Below are positions 32,771-49,508 of a DNA stretch of 64,000 nucleotides, one piece after another. This stretch comes from Cerrena zonata (lineage: Eukaryota; Basidiomycota; Agaricomycetes; Polyporales; Cerrenaceae). Below the pieces are notes generated by a model. The model saw nothing but the letters and a program-made list of their open reading frames with translations, was not told the origin of the DNA and made no database searches. The stretch lies in assembly GCA_038087015.1 (NCBI GenBank), contig JASBNA010000031.1, forward strand, positions 310,001-374,000. Direction: 5' to 3'. The position numbers were made by a program, and so were the translations under genes. Every line of letters begins with the position of its first letter. Within the stretch, counting starts at the first letter, position 1.

Positions 32771-35322
32771 ATGGCGTCCTCCCCGGCACCTTCCCAAAAT
32801 GAGGTCGCAGACATTCAACTTCCCCTCGAACTTCTGAATCTCTCTACATATGTCGAGAAGAAACCCGAGGCCCTCGCAACTGGAGACGAGGAGCTTCAGA
32901 TCGCCGCCCTCAAAGCGGCGAAACATGTTTTTGACATGGGTACGTCAACTTTCGCTGGTGAAGCACATCTAGATTCATTTACCACGTTTCAGCTCTCAGA
33001 ACTGAGTCGAAATCCAGACCCCAACTTCTGGAATTACTCAAGTCCATGTCCCCTTCCGAGGCACCTAAAACTCGTTCTCAGACCGCAGCGGAAGCTGAGA
33101 CTACCGCTTCAAATGGGAAACGAAAACGCTCCGGTTCTCCTTCTTCTGAACCTGAACCTACTCCGAACTGTCCCATTTTAGAGGACACCCCTCTACCTGA
33201 GCTATGTATCGAAGGGATGGACGAAGACCAACTTTGGACTCAGCTAGACTTGCGCGGGAAAGTTGTATGCGACCTCTTGGAATTTGCATTGCAGACTACA
33301 GGTGAAATCGAGGAGAGCGATGAGGACATCGAGGACGACCTGAAATTGAAGAAACAGAAGTTGATGGTGGATGAGGATGAAGATGAAGACGACGTTTCTT
33401 TCGACGAAGAAGCAGAGTCGGACGAGGATAGTGAAGACGACAGTGATCTCTCTGATGAAGACGAAGACTCAGAAGACCAAGGCCTCGATGACGAGGATGG
33501 GGACGTTCAAAACCATCTGGGGGACAGTACAACAGAACTAAGGGACGAATCCGACTCCGAAAATGAACTCGACCTCGATGCTGTACTTCCTTCAGCTCTT
33601 AGAGGTGGGAAGACGAAATCGAAGCCCGGGCGTAAAGGTCGTGGACATCCCGTATTAGACGACGGATTCTTCGACCTTGCTGCGTTCAACGCAGAAACCG
33701 AGCAAGCTGAGGCGAAGGTTTCGTCGAAGGGAAGGCTTAGTAAAGGTGATGACGATGATGAAGAGGATGACGAAGAGGACGAAGGGATCGACTATTTCGC
33801 TTCTGTGGGTGATGACGTTGAAGCAGACGACGAGGGTATGTTCATCCCAGCATAAAATTAAGCTATCATCCTAACTGAAATTTACATCGTTTGCAGAACC
33901 TTTTTACAGGGACTTCTTCGAACCACCCTCACAGACTGGTAAAAAGAAAGAACAGGAGAAACCGAAACCTTCCGGAAAAGTTCGATTCCATGAAGAAGTT
34001 CGCGTTCGCAATATCCAGCCCAAGGGCAAAGGTCTCCCCGTTAATGCCCAATTTAGCATTGAGGAAGAGGATGATGAGGACGACGATGATTTCGAGGATG
34101 AAGACGACGTTCTAGACGGAGAAGAATCTGTGTCTGATGAGGATGAGGATGATCTCGAGGGTGGAATGGATCTGGATGAGGAGGAAGATGAATTCGGGAA
34201 GATGGGTAGTGAGCTTGATTCGGAAGAGGATGACGATGAGGATGGTTTCCAAAGTCGGGAAACAATTGACCGACTGAAGGACGACTTATTCGCCGACGAT
34301 GACGACGATGAAGAATCCGATTCAGGTACGTGTATTCTTCAAACTAATTCTGACACACTCTGACGGTGCCAATCATCGCTAGACCTCACTACACATCAAA
34401 AACGACTCGCTTCGCTTCAGGATGAGATTTCTCAACTCGAAACTGAAAACGTCTCCAAGAAACACTGGACACTCATGGGTGAAGCTTCTTCACGCGCGCG
34501 TCCTCAAAATGCCTTGCTTGAAGAAGACCTTGAATTCGAACGAGTGATGAAGTCTGTCCCCGTCATTACGGAAGAAACCGTCCAAGGTCTTGAAGAACGT
34601 ATCAAAGCTCGAATCATAGAAGGACACTTCGATGATGTCGTCAGAAGACGACCAGTAGACGATAAACCATTCCTACCGTCGAGGTTCTTTGAACTGCAAG
34701 ACACGAAGTCGAAACAATCGCTCGCGGAGATCTATGAGGGCGAGTATACTGCTGCTCAGACGGGCGGTATGACTGGTGAAGATCGAGATGGAAAGTTGGC
34801 AAAGGAACACAAGGAGATCGAGAAACTTTGGGAAGGGATTTGCCACAAGCTAGATGCCCTCACCAACGCACATTTCACCCCAAAAGCAGTAAGTTTATTC
34901 TTTCGAAATATAAATTTAATACTCATCATCTTTACCAACCTCAGCCCAAAGCTACTATTTCGACTATCTCCAATGTTTCCGCTGCGACCTTGGAGTCCGC
35001 TCTTCCGACAACGATGGCTACATCCACCATGCTCGCTCCCGAGGAAGTCTTCACTCCTTCCGCTAGCGATCTCGTTGCTCGTAGCGAACTAACACCAGTA
35101 CAAAAACGGGCTTTGCACAACAAGCAGAAGAAAGCTAAGAGGAAATCTCGGGACTCGTTGGAGAAGAGTGTCGACAAGTTCGCGAAGATGAAGGGCATCA
35201 GGGGCATGAAGCTGCAGAAGGATGCTGCGCTAAAGAGCTTGGTCAAGAACGGGAAGGGAGTCACCGTTATTGGCAAGAAGGGACAGGATAACGGGAAGAA
35301 GGTAAAACGGCAGAGCAACTAA
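32771..35322 (+). CDS. MPP10: U3 snoRNP protein MPP10
   Basis: MPP10 is a component of the U3 small nucleolar RNP and the small-subunit processome, needed for 18S rRNA maturation in the nucleolus. Five exons (32771-32939, 32993-33835, 33897-34325, 34383-34888, 34945-35322) give 774 residues. Recognisable blocks: ELCIEGMDEDQLWTQLDLR near residue 140, very acidic D/E tracts in the middle, GFFDLAAFNAETEQAEA, EEPFYRDFFEPP, KVRFHEEVRV, and the conserved C-terminal half with THQKRLASLQDEISQLE, RPQNALLEEDLEFERVMK, KPFLPSRFFELQDTKSKQSL and FTPKAP, ending in a Lys-rich tail. The frame is complete. The start was chosen as the first ATG with good context. Confidence 0.95.
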
Positions 35323-35603
35323 TATATCTAGTAGCATCCATCGAGTAGTATCCCTCTATCTATTTTCTGGTCATAATGGTGTTGGATTTCAAACCTCTTT
35401 TCTACAACCCTCTCATTGCGGTAGGTTCCGCATACTGATTCATTTATCACGATACACAGGCACCAGCTATACTACAGAATACGCTTGGACTACAAATCGT
35501 CATATACAAGTCCTTGACCATTTCCGATAGGAAATGTAAACCAGGTGATCATTCGTTATAGCAAACACGTTTGGTGGCACTTACTACTCAGCATCAATGG
35601 GAT

Positions 35604-36603
35604 CTATTGCGTAGTAAGCTTCTTCAGCACAGACCAATTGTCCCCAAGCCCAAACACCCCAGGCAATGCATCCCACAGCGCTGAATGCGCCGCCGTTCTT
35701 ACACAAACTGCATGCTTTCGACATTCCCTATATATTTCTGTAGGAATTTCCGCGAAGAGATCGATCCATCCGTCAGCACGTTCGAGTGACTCTGCCCACT
35801 TTATCTTTCCCAGACGACATGCCTCCGGGAAGTGACATCCATTTATGTCGAGTGGATAGAATGCGAACCGAAATACAACTCTTCGGGCAACGGATGTCAA
35901 TTTCGTGCGTGCGGCTAGAACTGTGACGAGATTGGCATCGCAGAGTTTGTATCTGACCCCATTCTTCAGCAGAATTCCGTTAAGCAATGTCTCTGTTTTA
36001 TACGCGCAGCACATCAGAAGTGCTGAGGGCAACAGAATCATTGCATTCGATTCGAGTGCAGCATTTGCCGCTTGAAAAGGGTGCACGATCGCCTTTCCAG
36101 GCTCATTGAATCTCGTGATCTCGAAGTGAGTTGGGAAGCGTTCAGACAGAACGGTAATCGCGGATGAGCGAAGGCTAGTGACCTCATACTTTGTACTCAG
36201 TTTTAAAACACTGAGGACCGCTCTATAGTTATGCGCATTCGACTGAGTTGGGAAGTAGCTGCGTTGGCTCTCATTAGAGATTGTGTAGAATCGTTGATGC
36301 CTCTAGCGACCATAATTCTTACCTCCAATCGAAAATCGCTCTCAAAAAATGTCGCAGAGTTTGACTTGTGTCTTGGAGTTGCACGATTATACAACCCTCG
36401 TAGGTATTCGATGATTCGCATTTCGATTGAGGTAAGGTGAAAAGTGTTTTGAATACAGGTGATTGCATAGATAGGATTCCCGGATATACACGGAAAGACT
36501 GTTGATCATCGTCCATGGTTTGTAATATGATCGTCCCATCCTCAAACCACAAATCCGGACACTTTTTGAGCGTATTTTCAGTCGGGGTGGTTTCGGAGGA
36601 CAT
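35604..36603 (-). CDS. BTB/POZ-domain protein, copy 3
   Basis: Start ATG 36603 (MSSETTPTENTLKKC). The BTB core is DLWFEDGTIILQTMDDDQQS, SPVFKTLFTLPQ and LRHFLRAIFDW, then an intron beginning at about 36328 and the element VLSVLKLSTKYEVTSLRSSA. The middle (VHPFQAANAALESNAMILLP) matches the corresponding region of the other copies. The C-terminus has a Cys pair (CRKHAVC) and ends ALWDALPGVFGL, the same tail style (W, then P and F-x-L). The exact acceptor of the intron is uncertain because two AGs lie near 36260-36235. It converges on MPP10 with about 280 nt between stops. Confidence 0.7.
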
Positions 36604-36912
36604 GGTTGAAGAGATAGAGATGAACGCCGTGAGATATCTGCGGCGCTGCATATATAGATACAATTCTATAATAGAGTTCAGGCGTATCAAACTTAGAGTA
36701 CTTTCTATTCCAGGCAACCTTACGGAATGAGACGGAGGCATGTCCATCCGAGAGGGAAATAGTTGGGATAAATCCTACAAGACGAGCGAGCAAGTCTCAA
36801 GCCAGTTTTGCGCCGATGCTAGCTTGTTTTCTAGCCTCTGAAGCATTTCGATCAGGAAATGAGGGACGGACATTAGGCATAACGTGTACTCACTTGGGAG
36901 TCATACGGAGAA
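36604..36912. other. Promoter region of BTB copy 3
   Basis: About 310 nt between the BTB start and the probable end of the next minus-strand gene. Short open frames are present but none is supported. Confidence 0.3.
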
Positions 36913-37832
36913 TCATTTACTACCGAGCGAATTGTTAGGATGATGGGGATGATCTATGAACTAAATTCAATTCGGTGCATACAGGATTAGTGGAATTGTA
37001 TTTACCTGTTTGTGAAGTTGTTGAAATGCGTGCCATTCCTGAGATAATTCCACAACTTCTAGAGCTATCACATCCATACGGAGTTTTCCTATCTGCCATT
37101 GGAGATCTTTAGCTTCTTTTAGTTGAGTTTGTAGATGACCTTGCTCTGTTTGGTCGTAATCAAATGTTTCAGCAATCTTTTGGAGTGAACAAAGGCATTC
37201 ATGCGCGAACCTTCTTGGGGGACTGTATCTATTTGCAACTTTCTCTCTTTGATCGTGTTCTCAATATCTTTATTCAGCATCTCCCCAAGAACCGTCACCT
37301 CGTTCGCAAAACTGATGCATGTCTCGACAAGAGTCTGGGCGTCGGACTCACACCCGCAGACCAGCTGAAACGATTTGATATTAGTATGAGATTGATGAAT
37401 AAGTATTAAAAATTGGCAACATACCTCTTGCAATTTGTTGAGGTCAGACGTTAAGGCAACTCGACCTTCTGGAGATATGTGTAAAATACCAGCAACCACT
37501 TCGCGAAGAGCTAAAAGGGATGACTGAGTTAACAAGCTCTTAACAGCACGATCGTTCTACTTACTTAATATAATGATACGATTGCTCTCTATCGCGACCG
37601 ATGTCGACATCATCAGCAACAAAAACGCCTTAACGAGCAAGATAATTAGCTATCCTGTTCAGGGAAAATATATAACTCTACCGACGTCATGTAAGTCCTG
37701 AGACTTTTCTTGGGTTTCTCTATTTATGGCGGAAGAAATGTCAACAACGACACGGAGCTGCTTGCGCAAACTGGTCTCGAGTGATTTGACACGTTCTAGA
37801 TTGAATTCGGAATACTCCATGTCGTATTTCAT
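36913..37832 (-). CDS. Helical coiled-coil protein, possible WAGD member E
   Basis: A small minus-strand multi-exon gene. Probable start is ATG 37832 (MKYDMEYSEFNLERVKSLE); probable stop TGA 36915-36913 after SLGSK. Exons visible include SALREVVAGILHISPEGRVA (about 37510-37435), LVCGCESDAQTLVETCISFA (about 37365-37300) and a charged helix ending ELSQEWHAFQQLHKQ. The gene is all-helical, lacks a signal peptide and has the small-exon style of the WAGD genes. No 64-nt signature exon was found and the internal junctions near 37680-37600 and 37200-37165 are doubtful, so family membership is only a suggestion. Confidence 0.4.
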
Positions 37833-38645
37833 GTTTATGAATGAATCTAATCAAGTATACAATTAAGAACTTTCATTAGCGTGACGTCGATTGGATAATG
37901 ATAACCCACAAGATCAAGATATGCAACTATTTGTTAGCAACTGGGATTCGAGAGCAATGAGGGACGAGTGATAATACGAAAAATCACCCTTGAGACGGTC
38001 TAGATATACTTCAGTACCACCAGTACCGCATGGAAGACACGAATCTAACGCGCGCCGAAAGCAATGCATCCGGCCTCATGATTTCCTACATGTTATGAGG
38101 GCTGACGGGCACGGTGAGCGTCGTTTCTCCGAAGACCGAATCGGAATTCCATAGAAAGGACCTGCGTTGAGATGTGCGTAGTATCAAATGTCCAAACCAT
38201 GAGCAGTTGATTTTATCTCAAGAGCAGGAGTGAAACTGAGTAAAAGTCCTAATCGACGCTAAGGCCTTGTAGCTCATGATCATACAGTTGCAAGTGCATT
38301 AACTGACAGAGCCACGAGGTTGCCACGTTCAAGTTGGAACCGGCTGCTGCAAAACCCGAAACACTAGCTGAGTAATAGCCAACTAATAGGTATGAAAATT
38401 GAAATGACTTAACTACGAACACAATAATGTGGAGAGTGAATGAAGACGAGTACCTGGAAACGAAACTCCTGCCCTCCAAATAGTTACCACGATAATCGAA
38501 AACAAGGACACAAGCAAAAACCAAAGAGCGAATATGTAGTACGTATACGTAGGGATATCATGAGACTAGCATCATAAAGAGCGTGTGGTATGAAGTAAGA
38601 GAGAGAGAGCACAGAGAGTACGGGTGAAATGAATTGTCTAAATGG
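37833..38645. other. Intergenic stretch, nothing recognised
   Basis: About 810 nt between the helical gene and the stop of the AP180-like gene. It holds a short GA repeat at 38598-38609. Open frames on the minus strand are hydrophobic but unsupported. Confidence 0.35.
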
Positions 38646-41600
38646 TTATATCAGAGATGACTGCCCATTCTGTTGCTGTGGCTGCGACTTGTTTGGATCT
38701 TGACCGAAACTGCCAAGCCCAGCTCCAGAGCCAAACAAACTATTCCCGAAACCACCCGCCCCACCGGGGCCACCAGGGAACTGGCTCCCCATCCCAGTGG
38801 GCGTGTTGTTAAAAGCGGGTAATGAATTTGAGTTCGACAACGGTGAAGCACCTAACCCATTGGCCCCAAAAGAGTTTCCAGAGGTAGAAAACATGGAAGC
38901 ACGGAAAGGGTTAGCTACACCGGTGGCATCGGTTTGTGGCCTTAATCCAACGCCCGTGGTCAAGCCAGAGGAAAACGATGTTAACCCATTAGACTGGCCT
39001 CCAAACCCTGTCGGTTGAGAGTTCAGGGATGCATTCCCATTCAGAGATGAAGACGGTTGGCCGGTAGCAGTTGGTGTGGTCGAAGGGATCGCGGGGAGAG
39101 ATTCCATCAACTGTGCTCCAAAAGAAGACGAAGGTTTGAAGGGTTTAATGCCACTAAACCCCGTCTGTTGTGACTGTAATGGTTGAGCACCAGGTGGCGA
39201 GACCGATATAGAAGGTGATGTCGAGGAAGCAGCAGTAGTTTGAGGTGACAGCGAAGAAAAAAGAGATGAAGAGAACGTGGATCCAGTAGCTGTTGGCGCG
39301 TTTGAGGTACCGGTAGGCAACGAAGAGAAGGGCATCGTTGATGGGGATGTTGACTTTGTGGCATCATTCGTTGTGAACGAAGAGGCAATACTAGACATTA
39401 TCGATCCGGTTTGATTTCCTGGACCCGACGAACCGCCTAGTCCCCCAAATCCAGTCGGCATCGCCGTCAGACCTGTGGGTTGCGGTTGCTGCTGTTGCTG
39501 AGTCTGTCCCTGAACGTTGTTTCCAGTATGCATACCCATTGCTAACTCCATTAGCGTAGGTATTTTCGGTACGGGTGGCGGTGTAGGTGGGGTAGGTGCA
39601 CCGAATGGATTCCTTGAACCGGTTTGATGGGTCTTCACAGGTTGGAATTCAGAAGATCCGGGAGCCTTGAGAGGTGCAGACATCGGTCTGGTGGGCATCG
39701 ACGATGCGACTCCTGCATTCGCAGGCTGGGCAGATGGTTGAGCAAGAGAAAATGGTGACGTCGATGTTGCCGTTCCCGCAGAGAAGAGATTTGTGCCTTG
39801 GTTAGAGGATAGAGGTCCAAAAGGACCACCAGACTGCGGTTGTGGTTGTGTTGCACCGAAAAGATTCTGGCCAGGAGACTGATTGGTAGGGAACGGGTTT
39901 GAGGTCTGTGGTGGCTGTTGCTGTTGTTGATACTGGGGGAACGGATTTGAACCTGGGTTTTGCGTCGGGAAAGGGTTGGTCGATGGCATCCCCGTCTGCA
40001 TAGGTTGCAAACCACCCGAGGGAAAGGGGTTCGTGGTTCCAAATGGTCCGCCCACTTGTAGTTGTTGTTGAAGTTGCTGGGGCATACCGGTAGGTTGGCT
40101 CATCAAGCCTGGGAAGGCCATACTTTGACGGAAAGGGTTGGCACCTGTTGTTTGTGGCTGGAGGAAGCCTGTTGGTTGCGCTTGCAAGAAGTTACCAAAC
40201 GGCTGTGATTGGGAGGGCTGCAAACCAAAGGGGTTCGTCGGCTGTTGTTGTTGAGGGAAATATCCTGTTGCTTGCATCTGCAACATTGGCTGTTGTTGCT
40301 GCATTTGCCCGAAGGGTACACCTGTCATCATTTGCTGCTGAGCGAATGGATTATAAGTCGCCTGCTGTTGGAAATAGGCAGAGGTTGGACTAGAGAAGCG
40401 GGATTTGAGAGACAGTATTATCACGCAAAGAATGCAGCTTACCTGTTTGTCTGTGGATTGAACATGGATTGTTGTTCCTCCTCGATGGCCGAAAAGAAGT
40501 CGATAAGTGCCTGACTATTTGCTTTCGCTACAGGAGGCGTGGCGGCAGAGGAAGATGCTTGCGCAGTAGTCTCACTCGTAGGTTTGGGTGTCGTTGCTGT
40601 GGAATGATACTGTAAGTGAGAATGTGCGATGAAAGGAGAGAGGCTCACGTTTGTCGGCGGGATTTGCGATAGGTGCTTTGATCCCGAGTCTCGCGTTCCT
40701 CTCCGCAGCTTCCTTGTTTGTCTTATACTCGATCCGGTTCTGCTCGAAGTTGGGATCATTGAGATATTCTTCGAGAGATCCCGCTAAAGATACAGGAGCC
40801 TAAGGTACGTGTATTAGCATCATCATATATTAATCTTGTAGAAAAAGAGACTGACGTGTCGAAGGTTGGGAATCGGAACGCTAAGCAAATTCTGTAGTTT
40901 TCTCGCAACACCGAGGTATTCGACTACACGCTCAGTCTGTTTGCAGAAATGTCGATAGATGACGAGTGCATCCTTGGCATCTATCCGTGACATCTCAAAG
41001 TAATGTTCTGCCAGAATACGATATGATGAAATCCAGAATGTATGAAACCAGAAAAGTACGAACCGAGCACGTTAATGACACCTTCATTGCAAGCTTGAAA
41101 TAAGATTAAGAGATCTTTAACAAGCATCCGAAGTGCCGAGATGTTTAGTTCATCCTCTAGGTTATCCAAATAGAACTTCGCGTGGTCAGGGGTCAATGAG
41201 CGGAACTATGTTTCAAGTAGACGTACTCGACATTCAACCAATGCATCAATCATCTTCTGTACAGTCTTAGTCTCACGTAGCAATCCCTTCTCGACAGTCA
41301 TGATACGGAGCTTCCGGCCGGTCATTGTTTTGCTGCGTTGAACTCCGCTTGACGATGAAGGAGGTGATTCTTCTGCTACAGGATCCTTCTTGCTGCTACC
41401 GAATCGTCGTCTCCCGGATTTGGAGCCTATAGGCTTCTCGCCGCTCGCTACGCGTCCCTCCTCGATCGCTTGAGAGTTGCGCAGGTCCCTGTTGGTTTCC
41501 GATTGAACTCGGATGGCATCATGTTTAAGATCGCGGTAAGCCCGAATTCGGGTGTCCAGATAGGTCGCATAGTTTTGCAAGTTCTCGGGGGCATTGTAAC

Positions 41601-42065
41601 CTGTCAAAACCATGACATCTGCTGATATTGTTGGTAGCAAGGCAAATGAACGCACCTTCCCAATGACCAGAGGAAATATTCCGCAATCGCAACACCTCCG
41701 ACGATGATAGATAGGAAAGCACATTATCCGTCGCCCCATTTCGCACCATAGTATGTAGGACTATAAGTGCCTTGAAGACAACCTGTGAACAGTCCGATGA
41801 ACTCCAGTGCGAATGTGACATAAATGCAGCCGACGCACAACTGCGTTAGGTTCTCGAAAGCGAGGAGCCAAAGCCTTGCAGACATCGTGTACAGCACCAT
41901 CTTCTGACCAGGTCGCAGCGATGATAGGGTCCATGTACTATAGCATTGATTGAACTCGAGTTAGACCGAGAGTGGTACGTAGTTTAAGGAGCTGACCTTC
42001 GCTTTTGGCGGCGCAGCCTTCGGCTTACAAGCCAGTTTGACTACCTTCTCATAGCTGGACGACAT
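38646..42065 (-). CDS. ANTH-domain clathrin adaptor of the AP180/CALM (yAP1801) type
   Basis: AP180/CALM proteins bind PI(4,5)P2 and clathrin at sites of endocytosis. Start ATG 42065 (SSSYEKVVKLACKPKAAPPK). The ANTH domain spans the first 300 or so residues: PKAKYMDPIIAATW, FKALIVLHTMVRNGATDNVL, NAPENLQNYATYLDTRIRAY, LLRETKTVQKMIDALVECR, FEMSRIDAKDALVIYRHFCK. About ten short introns lie in this part. The long last exon (40 kb to 38646) encodes a disordered Gln/Pro/Thr/Ser-rich tail with about nine NPF motifs (NPFAQ, NPFGL, NPFRQ, NPFPS and others), which bind EH-domain proteins such as Ede1/Pan1, and many PTG repeats. It is complete and typical for the family; the NPF count is high. Confidence 0.93.
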
Positions 42066-42751
42066 GCCGATACCTAGTCTAGTGTGTCAAGGAAAGATAT
42101 GTGCTCGTCGTTGCCGACGTCGAGGTGGGAGTGTCAATCATTGAATCAAGGCTAACTGCTATATTTGATCGTACGAATTTATAACTATTCCCACACTTAT
42201 AAACTTTATGAAAGTACAATACAGCTTATATTATTATGCCTATAAAGATAAATGATGCGAGATAATATACTACATACTATAATCGGTTATTTGTCATTGC
42301 TACTACTGTCATACCTGTTGACGTGATCCTCATCTTCAATTTGTACTAGTACTGCCATCCAGGAACCAGAACTTATACTTATATCGATATTTCTGTTAAA
42401 GCTCAAGGTTCAATTACACAAATGCCACAACGCTGTAGTAAGTGGGACTTTCGACGGATCGAGAATTCGCATAGTCTTTAGGGTCTCAGGTTGCAACCTC
42501 TGCTATAATCGTAGGTATGTAGTGCTTCAGCTTAGTTTTCGTTGCTGACTATGTACTATCTGGATGACAATCAATTCAAATTCCATATATACTTCAGCCT
42601 GCAAGCGAAAGAAATCACTGAATTACTGTTTCAAGCAATTACTTCTCCAGTCCTCAAATACAACTAGAAGCGCTCAGATTCATAACATACAACCACCAAC
42701 CACCCACCTTCCGTACCCACCACTTCGACTTGAAGGTACAGAACATCATAT
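42066..42751. other. Divergent promoter region between AP180-like gene and GH47 gene
   Basis: About 690 nt, AT-rich around 42180-42260. Both flanking genes are transcribed outward. No coding frame is supported. Confidence 0.35.
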
Positions 42752-45063
<2,312 letters not shown>

Positions 45064-45564
45064 TCTTCGTGACATCACATACCCATTCAATGGTGAGCTT
45101 CCGAGTCGTTTCTGCTTATGACCCGTAGCTAAATCCGATGATGTCATATGTTCATTTTCTACTAAAGCATTCACGGACACTTTCAAGGTACTATACACTT
45201 GTAGCTTGCGCGATACCCTGCACAATACCCTAGTCCATAGTTTACCCCTATCTATAATTTTATCATAGGAATCTGCTTTCTATTGCTGCGATGGTGTGCA
45301 GGTCAAAAGTGCGTACACGGATCTTTGAGACTTTAGCCAATCATCCATTTACTCTCAACGGTACCTTGCAGGTAAAACAAATCAGGTGCGGGCCTAGGCT
45401 CCATTCTACGTCCGGCGCCGGACCGGATTGAAGTCGAAATGATTTTGGGCGCTTTCGAAAGGCATATGATACTCTCTCTACGATGGAGATGGCCAAAGGG
45501 TCCCCACACTCTCCGCATTCCCAGACACCCAAGATTACTCACAAAGCATCTCTACTATACTACG
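45064..45564. other. Intergenic stretch upstream of glycerol kinase
   Basis: About 500 nt holding the 3' flank of the mannosidase gene and the glycerol kinase promoter. A GC-rich palindrome lies at 45410-45423. No coding frame is supported. Confidence 0.35.
45410..45423. promoter_or_regulatory. GC-rich perfect palindrome (CCGG-CG-CCGG) before glycerol kinase
   Basis: GTCCGGCGCCGGAC is a perfect 14-nt palindrome, followed at once by a further CCGG. Inverted CGG/CCG half-sites are the classical targets of fungal Zn2Cys6 binuclear-cluster regulators. It lies 142 nt before the glycerol kinase ATG in otherwise AT-balanced DNA, so a regulatory role in glycerol use is plausible but not shown. Confidence 0.4.
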
Positions 45565-47743
<2,179 letters not shown>

Positions 47744-48210
47744 AGTTGCTGCAACGGGTTCAGCCTTCTTTATTCTGTATAGTTATACAACCCGGTGTAT
47801 ATTATAGTTCATGGCGCAAAGAGAAATTGAGATTCGACTTCCTTCGTATTTGTGAGGGTGAAAGCAGGATTTAAGGCACCTTCCATGAATATATGACTTT
47901 TGATAGGGGATATTCTTAGATTTTGATGATAGGACCTACAGGGACCTAGGACGTACAAAGGACTAGAATAAAGATGGTCAACTCCAGGGTCGAATTTAAA
48001 TACGATACACGCACAAACGTCAACTGTATGGGTACTATAATAAAATGAAATAAGGTGGCATCAAGCCAAAGAAATTCTGATCAAGAAGAGAGAGTAATGG
48101 TTTGTAAACTATAGAAAATGTGATCGATAGCATGAGCATGTACATAGGGCATAGAAATTGATACAAACATAAGCATAAACATGATTTGAGAGGGTAAATT
48201 GGAAAAGCAT
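47744..48210. other. Intergenic stretch between convergent genes
   Basis: About 470 nt of AT-rich 3' flank shared by glycerol kinase and WAGD member F. Nothing else is visible. Confidence 0.35.
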
Positions 48211-49508
48211 TCATACAGCCTTTTGGAAGTTTTCAAGAGCCGCTGCTGTAGCATTAAATATACTCCGGATATGTTGCAGTTGAGCTACGATGCTCTATAC
48301 GACCATCTATCAGAGCCATAGAAATCGTTATATGTTTTAATAATGATCGTACCGGATCGTTGAGGTCCTTGTCTATGTCCAACATCGCTCGAACGATAGA
48401 GACAATATAGAGAACCTACAGTGAGATTAGCGGCGCACAAAGCATAGAGTAATTTGCATTCAGCAAATTCAAGCACCTGTCCATATAACTCGTCAAATAT
48501 CACTACGTCCTTTCCCAGAGTACGTAAATTTCCAGATATTGCATACATCTCGGCCATGCCGCCCTGAGAGGCACCAGATGATTCGAGTGGGACTCTATCC
48601 ATCAATTTGGCGAACACTGCGGGGACAAGAGGGTCAGGGACTGTCTACATGTGGCCGCAAGTCGTGGATGGCGGCGTCTTACTCTTCACGATCTTCCACC
48701 GGGATTTGGATTGTGAGGAAACCTTCAGCACGTCAAAAACTCTCGTTAGTATTGCAGTCTGAAAGTTTGAAGTTGCGATATTTGGGAGACTGTGGGAATG
48801 AAGTTACGAACTTCCAAGAAGGTCAAATGAGACTTACGGTCAGTCTTTCTAGGCCATGTCGAATCCATGCAATCGCTCGTTGAACGACTGGAAGACACGT
48901 AATCTGGTATGAATCAGAATACAGTATCGAAAGTAGGTAAGTCACTCGTACGTCATGCGATGTTCGTGCACCGTAGAGAAGCATGTCATCGGCTAATTTC
49001 TCAAACTCCTTCGGAAGCCCGGAAGCGGATACCTTCTTATTCGACTCCAACTAGACAATAGATGAGATTCTTCAATGGGCTGACGAATATTAAATTCTGG
49101 GAACGAACCATTGCCCAACCATCAATCAACTCAAACTTGTCCTTGATCGAAAGGTTTCCCCCCTCTAGAGATTTCAGGATTGCATGGTTGAAGTCTGCGA
49201 ACGCAAAAGTAAAGGGGTGCTCCGCAGATGTAAAAGGTCCGCTAACCAGTAATTGAAGAACGAATGTCGCCAGCGACGTCCTTACAGCTCCATCTCAGCC
49301 TGGAGTACGCCTACCAGGTATGCGTTGAGCACTTAATTTCCAGATGTTCAATCTGACTCACCTCCTGGTAGGGATCGACAAATGCGCCATTCTTTGAAGA
49401 TCTCAGATGAAATAGTCGCTTACTAATATGTCGAGAGTAGGTAGATATATACTCGAGTCTCTCCTCGAGTAACTTGGAACAAACGGATATTTGTTGAGTC
49501 GATATCAT
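48211..49508 (-). CDS. WAGD helical family member F
   Basis: Start ATG 49508 (MISTQQISVCSKLLEERLE), stop TGA 48213-48211. The 64-nt signature exon is 49310-49247 (LRWSCKDVAGDIR) when the TGGTAG acceptor is used, and it is followed by an 86-nt exon ending DGWAM, the same pair of lengths as members C and I. Then come LPKEFEKLADDMLLYGART, a segment QGGMAEMYAISGNLRTLGKD and the C-terminal exons VLYIVSIVRAMLDIDKDLND and a last one ending ALENFQKAV, the counterpart of the EYQVAV ending. No strongly hydrophobic central segment is present, so it belongs with C rather than A and B. It is the first gene of the second WAGD cluster. Confidence 0.6.
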
